From assembly GCF_008000935.1 (NCBI RefSeq), contig NZ_CP042831.1, forward strand, positions 2,728,001-2,792,000: 64,000 nucleotides of DNA, given 5' to 3'. The notes below the pieces were generated by a model. That model ran no database searches. It saw only the letters and a list, made by a program, of their open reading frames with translations, and was not told the DNA's origin. Made by a program: the position numbers and the translations under genes. The DNA comes from Flavobacterium alkalisoli. GTDB lineage: Bacteria; Bacteroidota; Bacteroidia; Flavobacteriales; Flavobacteriaceae. Shown piece after piece: positions 48,468 through 56,917 of the stretch (position 1 is the first letter of the stretch; each line of letters begins with the position of its first letter).

Positions 48468-49319
48468 ATGAAATTATTAGTAGACAGCGGTGCTACAAAA
48501 GCCGACTGGATTGCTCTTGATGATAATGGCAACCGGCTTTTTACCACACAAACTTTAGGGCTAAGCCCCGAAGTTATTAATAAGGAGGAAGCTATTGAAA
48601 GGCTTAACGACCGCTTTGATATTTACAATAACCGTAAAGATGTTTCCCATCTTTATTTTTATGGTGCAGGTTGCGGTACAGACAGGATGAAGAAATTCAT
48701 GAGAGATATATTTGTAGAGTTTTTTCCTAATGCCGAAGTAGTTTCTGTACAGGAAGATACTTATGCAGCTGCTTATGCTACAAACCCTACTAAAGATAAA
48801 TCTATTATCTGTATATTGGGTACAGGCTCAAACTGCAGTTATTTTGACGGTGAAGAGCTTCAGCAAAAAGTACAGTCTCTGGGCTATATAGCTATGGACG
48901 ATTGCAGTGGTAACCGTTTTGGTCGCGAACTGGTACGTGCTTATTATTTCAATAAAATGCCTCAGGATCTGGCTAAGCAATTTGAAAGTGAATACAATTT
49001 AGATCCGGATGTAATTAAACATAACCTTTACAAAGAGCCAAACCCAAATGCATATCTGGCTACGTTTGCTAAGTTTTTAATTCAACATAAAGATGATAGT
49101 TTCATAAAAGAAATTATTGTTGATGCAATGCAAACTTTTGTAGATTGCTATATTACGCAGTATGATAATGCTCACGAGGTGCCTGTGCATTTTGTAGGTT
49201 CTATTGCTTTTTACCTGAAATCAGAACTTGCAGAGGTTTTATCTAAAAACGGATTAAAACTTGGTAATGTATTAAGAAGGCCTATAGATGGCTTAATAGA
49301 ATACCACAAGTTAAACTAA
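48468..49319 (+). CDS. BadF/BadG/BcrA/BcrD-type ATPase (N-acetylglucosamine kinase-like)
   Basis: The 283-residue ASKHA-fold kinase has the N-terminal phosphate motif DSGATKADW and the second phosphate motif LGTGSNCSYF. Length and layout match the NAGK-like branch of the family, which phosphorylates amino sugars such as GlcNAc or MurNAc. The substrate is inferred only. It is 10 bp from mgsA and probably shares its mRNA. Confidence 0.82.
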   Translation: MKLLVDSGATKADWIALDDNGNRLFTTQTLGLSPEVINKEEAIERLNDRFDIYNNRKDVSHLYFYGAGCGTDRMKKFMRDIFVEFFPNAEVVSVQEDTYAAAYATNPTKDKSIICILGTGSNCSYFDGEELQQKVQSLGYIAMDDCSGNRFGRELVRAYYFNKMPQDLAKQFESEYNLDPDVIKHNLYKEPNPNAYLATFAKFLIQHKDDSFIKEIIVDAMQTFVDCYITQYDNAHEVPVHFVGSIAFYLKSELAEVLSKNGLKLGNVLRRPIDGLIEYHKLN

Positions 49320-49329
49320 TATACTTTAT

Positions 49330-49704
49330 ATGGAAATTGCTATTATTGCCCACGATGGCATGAAAGCCGAAATGGTACAGTTTTTAAATAAGAATAAGGA
49401 GCTTTTAGCTAAAGAGCACATACAGCTTATTGCAACTGGTACTACGGGCAGTAAGGCAGAAAAAGCCGGATTTAAAGTAAACAAAATGCTTTCGGGCCCA
49501 TTAGGCGGCGACGCTCAGATTGCCGCCAGGGTGGCCGAAGGGAAAACACAAATGGTTTTCTTTTTTAAAGATCCGCTGGCGAGCCATGCTCACGAGGCAG
49601 ACATAAATATGCTTATACGTGTGTGTGATGTGCACAATGTGCCGCTTGCTACAAACCCTGCCACGGCAGAGCTGCTTTTGCAGGCTATTTTACAGCAACC
49701 ATAG
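49330..49704 (+). CDS. mgsA: Methylglyoxal synthase
   Basis: The enzyme converts dihydroxyacetone phosphate to methylglyoxal and phosphate. The 124 residues show the N-terminal AHDGMKAEM, ATGTTG phosphate-binding turn, and LSGPLGGDAQIA with catalytic Asp61 (E. coli Asp71). Family length is 120-155. It sits close to pfkA and gapA, where a triose-phosphate overflow bypass makes sense. Its last 20 bp overlap the convergent ridA gene. Confidence 0.94.
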   Translation: MEIAIIAHDGMKAEMVQFLNKNKELLAKEHIQLIATGTTGSKAEKAGFKVNKMLSGPLGGDAQIAARVAEGKTQMVFFFKDPLASHAHEADINMLIRVCDVHNVPLATNPATAELLLQAILQQP

Positions 49705-50065
49705 AAATTTCTACGTTAACGTTTTTTGGCAGACATGCCACCTGAACCGTTTCTCTTGCAGGAGCGGTTTTTTCGTCAAAATAGGCAGCATATACTCCGT
49801 TTATTTTGGCAAAATCATTCATATCGCTGATAAAGATGGTAGACTTGATAACGTCGCCAAAAGTCATTTCAGCCGCTTCAAGAACAGCTTTCATGTTTTC
49901 CATTACCTGTTTGGTTTCCGTTTCAATATCGTCTAATACAAGCTCTCCTGTTGCAGGATTGATAGCTATTTGTCCTGAAGTATAAAGTGTGTTGCCGCTA
50001 AGTACTGCCTGGCTGTATGGCCCGATTGGGGCAGGTGCTTTTTCTGTAAATATTATTTTTTTCAT
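49685..50065 (-). CDS. ridA: RidA-family enamine/imine deaminase
   Basis: The 126-residue product hydrolyses reactive enamines/imines such as 2-aminoacrylate in the cytoplasm. It shows the YjgF signature GPYSQAV near the N-terminus, SGQIAINP, and the PAR motif with substrate-binding Arg104. Length is standard. It is the last gene of the lptD-side minus-strand unit, 10 bp after the broken membrane-protein gene. Its 3' end overlaps mgsA by 20 bp. Confidence 0.94.
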   Translation of the reverse strand: MKKIIFTEKAPAPIGPYSQAVLSGNTLYTSGQIAINPATGELVLDDIETETKQVMENMKAVLEAAEMTFGDVIKSTIFISDMNDFAKINGVYAAYFDEKTAPARETVQVACLPKNVNVEISMVAVK

Positions 50066-50075
50066 GATATAAGAA

Positions 50076-50996
50076 TTAACGTATTTTAATTTTCAGTTTT
50101 TTGATGTCTTTGGCAAATTTAAGCCATGTCTTCTCATTTATTGAAGCTGCATAATAACTTTTGACTTTGTAATCCGCTAAAATTATTTTTATATGGTTGG
50201 GTTTTCCTCCTCGAGATCCTAGATTTCCTCCACGTCTTAATACTACCTCTCTGATATCTTTTGTACTGTAAGCAGTTTTTTTCCAAAACAGAATATGATT
50301 TTTGATAATTATATAATCATCATTCAATTCAAAATAATAATTGAAATATATAAACATTGTCATAAAAAATGCTAAACATGAAAATGACAGAAAATAGGCT
50401 GAACTTAAAGATTTATTGAGAATAAGAATTGTAATCAGTATTACAATAATTAAATAGAGGATATTCCTAAGGCTAAAGAAAGGGTTTTCTTTGTAAGAGT
50501 TAAAAGCTAAGTCCTGATTGTTTATTTCTCCGCTTTTTTCCTCAACCGTATATATGATTTTGTTATTTAATTTGTAATCTAAAAAAACTTTTAAATCTGC
50601 TGCGTTAGAATAAAAATCATCATAAATGCAGACAGCTCTGTTGTTCTTAAAAACAATTTTAGCTCCTTCTAAATAATCTCTAAACAAAGGATGAAAGTGC
50701 TTATCGGCAAATTTTATACTTTTTATATAAGACAGTTTATAAGAAACTTTATTTATATAGATATCAGATTCGGTAATTTTTACAGTAGGGCAGGTTTTAT
50801 AAATATTTTATACACTAAAAGCAAACCTAAAGAAACAACAAGTATTGCTAAAAAAAGGAAAGTAATATTGTTTGCCTCTTTTCTTTTTTAAATATGTGTC
50901 TAATAGAAATGAAGCAAACAGCAATATCACAGCCACTACTATAAATAATACAAAATAAAATTTTAAAGGATGTCTGTTAGACCGCATTCTCTCCAT
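50076..50996 (-). pseudogene. Paralogue of the adjacent two-helix/PH-like membrane protein, broken by two compensating indels
   Basis: Two same-frame pieces (50808-50996, starting MERMRSN; and 50076-50687, starting after HPL) belong to one gene. Between them the frame carries a stop (50808-50810). In that gap another frame reads a membrane helix (FLFLAILVVSLGLLLVYKI) that aligns with the second helix of the gene just upstream (50998-51906). The frame shifts +1 in an A run (plus-strand T runs 50879-50889) and returns near 50785-50798. Restored length is about 306 residues versus 302 for the paralogue. Shared C-terminal motifs are YDD.YSN, KNHILF and the YAAS/FAAS region. The function is unknown. 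Confidence 0.7.
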
Positions 50997-50997
50997 T

Positions 50998-51906
50998 CTA
51001 ATTTTCTACATTGATGTTTAGCTCCTTTAAAGTCTCTTTAAGCGAAGCCCACGTGCTGTCATATAAACTTGCGGCAAAGTATTTTTTGCTTTTATAATCT
51101 TTAGTAACAATTCGTAAAGCATCCGGAAGTCCATAAGTATGTTCAAATGAAATTTTACTTATCTCATCTAAATAGTAGGTTCTTTTACGAGTAAATAAAA
51201 TATGATTTTTTACAATCAGTCTATTATCACTAATCTCAAAATAATAAAACAAGGGTATATGTAATGCCACTACGAGCACAGAAAACAGTATATAAGATAC
51301 AATATTAAAAATAGGGTTAGGCTGTATTAAACCTATTAAAAGCATTACTAATAAAAGGCTGAAGAAACCACCCCTAACGCTAAAAATAAAAAAGTTTTTA
51401 AAGCTAACACTACCGATGTTATAGTTAGTATTTATGATTTTCTTTTTTACCGGCTCTATGTTATTAGGATTAGTTACAGAAAGCAGGAATTTTTTAAGCT
51501 CAGCAGTATTGCTGTACATATCATCATAGATATACTTTACTGTATTATCTTTAAAATAAATAGCTGCGCCTTCCTTATTACCATATCCAAAAACTGGGTA
51601 ATCTTGTGTGCCTGTAAGTTTCAGCTTTTCTATATCTGTGATAAGGTATGTTTTTGAGTTAAAACTTATGGTTTGCCTTGTAATCTTTATTTTATAGGCA
51701 GTTTGCGCATATTTAAACGCGAGCCAAAGAGAGAAAAAAAGAAATAAGAAACCTAAAACAGGCATTATATGAATATTAAGCTGTTTGCTTTTATCTTCGA
51801 GATAGATAATTATAATGAAACTGAATATCGTTATCGAAAAAATAAGCAGGTAGCTTAAGTGCCCGTAATATTTTAAAAAGCTTTTTTTGGAAACAACCTT
51901 TTCCAT
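50998..51906 (-). CDS. Membrane protein of unknown function (four helices, PH-like domains)
   Basis: The 302-residue product has helices near 16-35, 44-64, 175-196 and 200-222. Beta-rich PH-like segments follow each helix pair (about 70-145: KITRQTISFNS, YFKDNTVKYIYDDMYSN; and 230-302: RLIVKNHILFTRK, SKKYFAAS). The two-part layout looks like an internal duplication of a helix-pair-plus-PH unit. No named family is assigned. It starts 5 bp after lptD and 1 bp before its broken paralogue, within the lptD-ridA unit. Confidence 0.72.
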   Translation of the reverse strand: MEKVVSKKSFLKYYGHLSYLLIFSITIFSFIIIIYLEDKSKQLNIHIMPVLGFLFLFFSLWLAFKYAQTAYKIKITRQTISFNSKTYLITDIEKLKLTGTQDYPVFGYGNKEGAAIYFKDNTVKYIYDDMYSNTAELKKFLLSVTNPNNIEPVKKKIINTNYNIGSVSFKNFFIFSVRGGFFSLLLVMLLIGLIQPNPIFNIVSYILFSVLVVALHIPLFYYFEISDNRLIVKNHILFTRKRTYYLDEISKISFEHTYGLPDALRIVTKDYKSKKYFAASLYDSTWASLKETLKELNINVEN

Positions 51907-51911
51907 TGTGA

Positions 51912-54602
51912 TTAGTTTCCTATTCTCCTGTCCGGAACCTGACGTTTATCCCACTTGATATCGCTTAGTATAGAAGATTTGATACCGATAAAGAAGCCCC
52001 AATACTTATTGTAGCCGTTAGGTACCCAGTTAAAGTCCATACGCCAGCTTAAAAGGTCGCGTTCAAAACGTAACTGTGTAAAAGTAACCCCTTTGTTTAC
52101 AAAATCGTAACCGGTAGAGATACCAACCTTCCAGCGAGGGGTAATATCAACGTTACCCGATACCATTAGGGAGTTATTGGTAATTTCGCTTTGCCTGTTA
52201 CTGTTGTTATAGGTTACAGACCATGCCAGCCTGAAATTCCAAGGGAATGTTGAGTTATAGAAAGTGCCGCCGCTTTTATCGCTCTTTTCCTCATCGTCGT
52301 CATTAAACATACTTTGGCGTTGGTCGCTCATATCTACACCTGTACCAAACAAATCGTCATCACGGCCACCGTTTCTGGCAGTTTGCTCATCTTTATTTTT
52401 ACCGGCTCCGGCCTGTCCGTCTGTACTGCTTATAGAGTAACCCATAGTTACGTTAGCACTTGTAAGCCTGAAAAGGCTACCGCCGTTATCTATATTGTAA
52501 ACATCAATCCTTCTGCCACCGTTATCAATTGCATAAGGGTCTAGCGTAGCACCAAAGTTAAGGTTAAGCTTCTGTTTGAAAAGTGTAGTACCCCCTGTTA
52601 CCCTTAACGGAGCCCATGCCAGTGAATCGGCAGCAATATTGTAGCTTGTGGTAAAGTTCAGGTTGTTAAGAAGCATTACTTTTTTAGGTTCGTCTGATGA
52701 TTCGTCATCATTACGCATCTTAGCTTCAAAAGTATTATTTAAACCAAGACCTACACTATTAGCAAAGTTTTGGCTTGGAGCGCCAAATAAACCACCCTGA
52801 AAACGGGTATAGTCTACATAATTCTCTCCACTGGCATCAAGTTGGTATTGATCATAATACTGGTCGAAAGCAGGGGTATAACTGTATGATACCGAAGGAC
52901 GCATTACATGGCGAAGTGCCTGGAATTTTTTATCCTCACCAAAGTTAAATGTACCGTAAATGGTAGTACCTATACTTGAAGAAAAGTTGTAGGTTCTAAA
53001 AGAGTCAAATCCTTTTAGATCGCGTGTGTCAACTTCTCCTGTAGTAGTGTTGTATTTCTTTTCGATAGTGTTAAACACCCATGTTTCCTGATAGTTTGTA
53101 CTGGCAGAGACACTGAAGTATTTAAACACCTTAAAGTTTGTACTAAGCGGTATTGAGTGTTGTAAACCTGTTTTTGCATCCCTAAACATTTCGGGCTTAA
53201 AGAAAAGCGAATCGGTTGTCTGGAAACTGTTTTCTCCTCTTACGCTATATTGAAGGTTTATGTTTTTTATAAAACCTTTTTTAGGCTCGTCCTCTTTAGC
53301 AAACGGGAAAATCCTGTCAACACTGGCCTGCAGGGTAGGTAGGCTCATTGTAATACTCTCGGTATTCGTATTTTGTGAGTGCCTTGCCGTTAGCGAGAAG
53401 TTTACCTGCGGTACGGTTTGAAATGTTTTTGAGTAACTGATAGACGAACTTAAGGTGTTGTTAAGGCTCGAACCTACGTTTATTGTATTTAACGACTGCC
53501 TGAAGTACTGGCTACTACCTAAGTTAACACTGGCAGAAAACCTTGAGTTAGGACTTGCTTTTGCATCCTGACTGTGCGACCACTGAATGTTATATTGTCT
53601 TGATTTGGTGTAATCGGGAAAACCACGTTCACTTTGAATAATATTTTCAAAACGTAAGTTTACATTACCCCTGTACTTGTATCGCTTGGCATATTGCGAT
53701 TCGGCCCTTAAACCGTAGCTACCATTGGTATAATAGTCTCCGGTAACGGCGAGGTCATAATAATCACTAAGGGCAAAGTAGTACCCTCCGTTTTGAAGAA
53801 AATATCCCTGATTTTGATTATCACCAAAAGTAGGCATTATAAAACCTGACGTTGCTTTTTCTGTCATAGGGAAAAAGGCAAACGGAAGTCCGATAGGTGT
53901 TGGTACATCAGATATTACCATATTGGTAGGCCCTACAACAACTTTCTTCCCCGGAACAAATTTTATCTTTCTGGTTTGGAAATAATATTCAGGATGTTCT
54001 GTATCTTTTGAAGTGGTAAATCTGGCGTTCTTTATAAATATTACCGAGTCATTCTCTTTTTTACTCACTTCGCCATAAACCCAAAATTCACCCTGATTAC
54101 TTCTGGAATTCCATACCCTTGCTTTTTGGGTTTTGGAATTAAAGTGAATAGAGTCGGCTTCTACGACCTGAGTTCCCTGTTTAAAGTAGGGGTATTGGGT
54201 GTAATTGCCTAAAGAGTCTTTAATTCTTCCTGCAAAAACTTCGTTTTTGGTCTCGTCAAATACAATAATTCCCGCTTTTAGCTCGATATCCTTATAATAA
54301 ACCTCTGCCTCATCATAAAGGGTAGCCTTATTGGTTCTTACATCATAGCTTTCATAGCCTTTGGCAGTTCTTTTTACGGGAGCATCAATACCGCTTCTTT
54401 TTTTATTGGTATCGTTTTTTAAAGCTTTAGGCTGTTCAGGAATAACAATTTTTGTAGTATCCGGAATTTCCGGTTCGCTAATTTCCTTATTTTCAGCCTT
54501 TCTGAATTCTCCGCTTTTTGGAGTTTCCTGAGCTGACATTTTACAAATTCCCGTTGTTAGGAAAATTGCTGATAAAACGATATGAAATAAGTTTGTGCGC
54601 AA
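51912..54602 (-). CDS. lptD: LPS assembly outer-membrane protein LptD
   Basis: This is the beta-barrel that, with LptE, inserts lipopolysaccharide into the outer leaflet. An OstA-like N-terminal domain (about 60-210: ADSIHFNSKTQKARV, EYYFQTRKIKFVPGKK) precedes the large LptD barrel (FPMTEKATSGFIMPTFG, TGDYYTNGSYGLRAE). The frame is open from a TTG at 54653, but that codon is part of a -7 element (54651-54658). TTG at 54602 gives a better signal peptide (RTNLFHIVLSAIFL...), so I use it; the product is about 896 residues. It leads the minus-strand unit ending in ridA. Confidence 0.88.
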   Translation of the reverse strand: MRTNLFHIVLSAIFLTTGICKMSAQETPKSGEFRKAENKEISEPEIPDTTKIVIPEQPKALKNDTNKKRSGIDAPVKRTAKGYESYDVRTNKATLYDEAEVYYKDIELKAGIIVFDETKNEVFAGRIKDSLGNYTQYPYFKQGTQVVEADSIHFNSKTQKARVWNSRSNQGEFWVYGEVSKKENDSVIFIKNARFTTSKDTEHPEYYFQTRKIKFVPGKKVVVGPTNMVISDVPTPIGLPFAFFPMTEKATSGFIMPTFGDNQNQGYFLQNGGYYFALSDYYDLAVTGDYYTNGSYGLRAESQYAKRYKYRGNVNLRFENIIQSERGFPDYTKSRQYNIQWSHSQDAKASPNSRFSASVNLGSSQYFRQSLNTINVGSSLNNTLSSSISYSKTFQTVPQVNFSLTARHSQNTNTESITMSLPTLQASVDRIFPFAKEDEPKKGFIKNINLQYSVRGENSFQTTDSLFFKPEMFRDAKTGLQHSIPLSTNFKVFKYFSVSASTNYQETWVFNTIEKKYNTTTGEVDTRDLKGFDSFRTYNFSSSIGTTIYGTFNFGEDKKFQALRHVMRPSVSYSYTPAFDQYYDQYQLDASGENYVDYTRFQGGLFGAPSQNFANSVGLGLNNTFEAKMRNDDESSDEPKKVMLLNNLNFTTSYNIAADSLAWAPLRVTGGTTLFKQKLNLNFGATLDPYAIDNGGRRIDVYNIDNGGSLFRLTSANVTMGYSISSTDGQAGAGKNKDEQTARNGGRDDDLFGTGVDMSDQRQSMFNDDDEEKSDKSGGTFYNSTFPWNFRLAWSVTYNNSNRQSEITNNSLMVSGNVDITPRWKVGISTGYDFVNKGVTFTQLRFERDLLSWRMDFNWVPNGYNKYWGFFIGIKSSILSDIKWDKRQVPDRRIGN

Positions 54603-54622
54603 CGGTTTTAATGCTATTTTTG
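54592..54622 (+). promoter_or_regulatory. Promoter of the amidase gene
   Basis: TTTG (54592-54595), 19 bp and TATTTTTG (54615-54622) exactly match the -33/-7 consensus. The transcript would start near 54627. The site overlaps the 5' end of lptD on the other strand. Confidence 0.7.
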
Positions 54623-54650
54623 TAAAAATATGGCTTATTTTTTGAAGTGT

Positions 54651-54658
54651 CAAACATA
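54651..54658 (-). promoter_or_regulatory. -7 element of the lptD promoter
   Basis: The minus strand reads TATGTTTG, an exact TAnnTTTG match. The start of transcription would be near 54645. No TTTG at the -33 spacing is seen. The promoter faces the amidase promoter, so the two 5' leaders overlap by about 20 nt. Confidence 0.5.
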
Positions 54659-54720
54659 CAATAATTTTGCCAAAAATAATTGCTAAATCTTATTATAAAC
54701 ATAAGCTGAACAATAACAAG

Positions 54721-55860
54721 ATGATAATGAAAGGGAATACGAAAAAAAAGCTGGGGTTATTACTGTTCTTAATGGTTTTTACGGTATCGTTTGGCCAGGA
54801 CAACGGGAAATTCAAAGTAGTTCTTGATGCCGGGCACGGCGGTAAGGATTACGGAGCTATGTATAATGGTTTTATAGAGAAGAACATAGCGCTGGATGTT
54901 ACCCTTAGAGTAGGTAAGATACTTGAAAAGGAGAGTGATATTCAGGTAATATATACAAGAAAGACAGACGTTTTTATTGAGCTTAAAGAAAGGCCTAAAA
55001 TTGCCAACAAGGCAGATGCCAATCTTTTTGTGTCTATACACTGTAATGCAGAAACCAAGAAAACTGCACACGGGGCTGAGACCTTTATAATGGGTTTAAC
55101 CAAAAATTCATCTAACCTTGAGGTTGCAAAAATGGAGAATGCCGTGTGGGAACTGGAAGACGATAAGACCAGTTATGCAGGTTTTGATCCTAACAAACCG
55201 GAAAGCTTACTAAAATTCCAGCTTATGCAGGAAGAATACAGAGGGGAGAGTTTTGCTGCGGCAGTAAAAGTTCAGCACGGACTTGCAAAAGATTTAAAAA
55301 GAAACGACAGAGGTGTTAAAGATGCGCCTTTTTGGGTACTACATGGTGTAGCCATGCCGGGTATACTTATAGAACTTGGTTTCCTTTCTTATAAGAATGA
55401 AGGGGAGTACCTAAACTCAGAAAAAGGTAAAAGCGAACTTGCCGAAGCAGTTGCCAAAGGTATTATAGAGTTTAAAAAAGAAAACTTTACACCACTTAGT
55501 TCTATAAGCGGCTATGTAAAACCTGCGGAAACTACCACTCCAAAAACTGAAACTCCTAAGGAAACTCAAAAAGAGGCTCCTGTTGCACAAACAGCTAAAA
55601 ACGGAGCTGTATTTAAAGTACAGATTGCTGCCGGAAGCAGTGATCTTGCCACAACCCCTTCTAATTTTAAAGGACTTAATAATATAAGTAAAGAAAAAGA
55701 CGGTAAGGTTGTTAAATATTACTACGGAGAAGTGTCTGATTATAACGAGGCACAAAACCTTTTATCGGAGGCGAAGGCCAAGGGATACAGGGATGCGTTT
55801 GTAGTAGCATTTAAAAATGGTAAGAAAATTTCTGTAAATGAAGCTTTAAAGGGTAAGTAA
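54721..55860 (+). CDS. N-acetylmuramoyl-L-alanine amidase with C-terminal SPOR domain
   Basis: This peptidoglycan amidase cleaves the stem peptide from MurNAc. The frame is open from TTG 54667, but the ATG at 54721 (or 54727) yields a clear signal peptide (FTVSFGQ). The product is 379 residues. The Amidase_3 domain (about 30-245) has LDAGHGGKD (Zn-His), IEKNIALD (Glu) and FVSIHCNAE (His). The SPOR domain (about 300-379: VFKVQIAAGS, YRDAFVVAF) targets denuded septal glycan, so a cell-division role is likely. mlaD follows after 70 bp. Confidence 0.9.
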   Translation: MIMKGNTKKKLGLLLFLMVFTVSFGQDNGKFKVVLDAGHGGKDYGAMYNGFIEKNIALDVTLRVGKILEKESDIQVIYTRKTDVFIELKERPKIANKADANLFVSIHCNAETKKTAHGAETFIMGLTKNSSNLEVAKMENAVWELEDDKTSYAGFDPNKPESLLKFQLMQEEYRGESFAAAVKVQHGLAKDLKRNDRGVKDAPFWVLHGVAMPGILIELGFLSYKNEGEYLNSEKGKSELAEAVAKGIIEFKKENFTPLSSISGYVKPAETTTPKTETPKETQKEAPVAQTAKNGAVFKVQIAAGSSDLATTPSNFKGLNNISKEKDGKVVKYYYGEVSDYNEAQNLLSEAKAKGYRDAFVVAFKNGKKISVNEALKGK

Positions 55861-55901
55861 ACCTTTAAAATAATATTCACAATAAAATTATTTATTTGTC
55901 C

Positions 55902-55909
55902 TACATTTG
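55902..55909 (+). promoter_or_regulatory. -7 element before the MlaD-family gene
   Basis: TACATTTG is an exact TAnnTTTG match, 21 nt upstream of the TTG start at 55931. A -33 TTG is not evident. Confidence 0.4.
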
Positions 55910-55930
55910 TTTTTATTAAAATAATCAATT

Positions 55931-56875
55931 TTGAAAGTAACAAGAGAAGTTAAAACAGCCATTTTGGTTATAGGTGCTATTTTAGTATTTATATGGGGCT
56001 ATATGTTTTTAAGAGGTAAGGATTTGTTTAATTCTTACAAAACATTTTACGTAGTTTATGATAATGTGGAAGGCCTTTCACATTCTGCTCCTGTAACTAT
56101 AAACGGTCTTGTAATAGGGCAGGTTACAGAGATAAGCTTTGTTGATATGCAGAGCGGAAAGCTACGTGTTGAAATGCAGGTTGATACCGATTTTCCTATT
56201 TCAAAAACAAGTTTGGCAACTTTATATTCTCCGGATTTACTTGGGGGTAAACAAATTGAAATTATACCGGATATGAAAAATCCTGTAGCTGCCGAAAACG
56301 GAGAAGTTCTTACTGCAGGCTCTAAACCGGGAACTGTAGATATGGTTGCACAACAACTGGCGCCATTAAAGAATAAAGTGGAATCAACTGTTGTAAGTGC
56401 AGACAGCCTTTTAAGAAGTATTAATAATGTTATGGATATGAAAACTCAGCAAAACCTGAGACAGGCCATAGCAGATATGAAAGAAACAATGAGTCAGTTT
56501 AACCAGGCTTCTCATTCGTTAAACGGTATACTTGCTTCAAACAAGTCTAAGATAGACGGTACACTTACCAATTTAGAAACCGCATCAGGAAATTTTGCAC
56601 AGATTTCAGATTCACTTAATAAGGTTAACCTTGCCGAGACAGTAAGAAAGCTTGAAAACTCACTTGCCAGCGTAGACCAGATACTGGGAGACGTACAACA
56701 GGGCAAAGGAACTCTTGGTAAACTAATGAAAGATGAAGCGATGTATAACAACCTTACAGATGCTTCTAACGAACTTAAAGAACTGCTTGCCGACTTTAAG
56801 AATAACCCGAAACGTTATGTACATTTCTCGGTTTTCGGTAAAAAAGGAACACCTTACGTAGAAGAAAAAAAGTAA
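55931..56875 (+). CDS. MlaD/MCE-family protein
   Basis: This periplasmic lipid-transport substrate-binding protein is anchored in the inner membrane. The start is TTG at 55931, because the sequence MKVTREVKTAILVIGAILVF begins right there and no ATG lies nearby. The 314 residues have one N-terminal helix (about 8-27), an MCE domain (about 38-115: YDNVEGLSHSAPVTING, SPDLLGGKQIEI) and a helical tail (about 130-300) that likely forms the needle seen in MCE hexamers. MlaE/MlaF genes are not adjacent. Confidence 0.88.
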   Translation: MKVTREVKTAILVIGAILVFIWGYMFLRGKDLFNSYKTFYVVYDNVEGLSHSAPVTINGLVIGQVTEISFVDMQSGKLRVEMQVDTDFPISKTSLATLYSPDLLGGKQIEIIPDMKNPVAAENGEVLTAGSKPGTVDMVAQQLAPLKNKVESTVVSADSLLRSINNVMDMKTQQNLRQAIADMKETMSQFNQASHSLNGILASNKSKIDGTLTNLETASGNFAQISDSLNKVNLAETVRKLENSLASVDQILGDVQQGKGTLGKLMKDEAMYNNLTDASNELKELLADFKNNPKRYVHFSVFGKKGTPYVEEKK

Positions 56876-56917
56876 CTAAGTAATAGTATTTAAAAGGAAC
56901 TAATCACCTCCTATAAC

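Noticed and set aside
49733..49770. RidA lacking its substrate-binding Arg (VACLPK instead of VARLPK)
   Set aside because: The functional Arg is in the PAR motif a few residues earlier (Arg104) and is present.
50808..50996. Separate 62-residue membrane protein
   Set aside because: Its N-terminus aligns with the adjacent paralogue (50998-51906) and the downstream piece continues it in the same frame, so it is a fragment of one broken gene.
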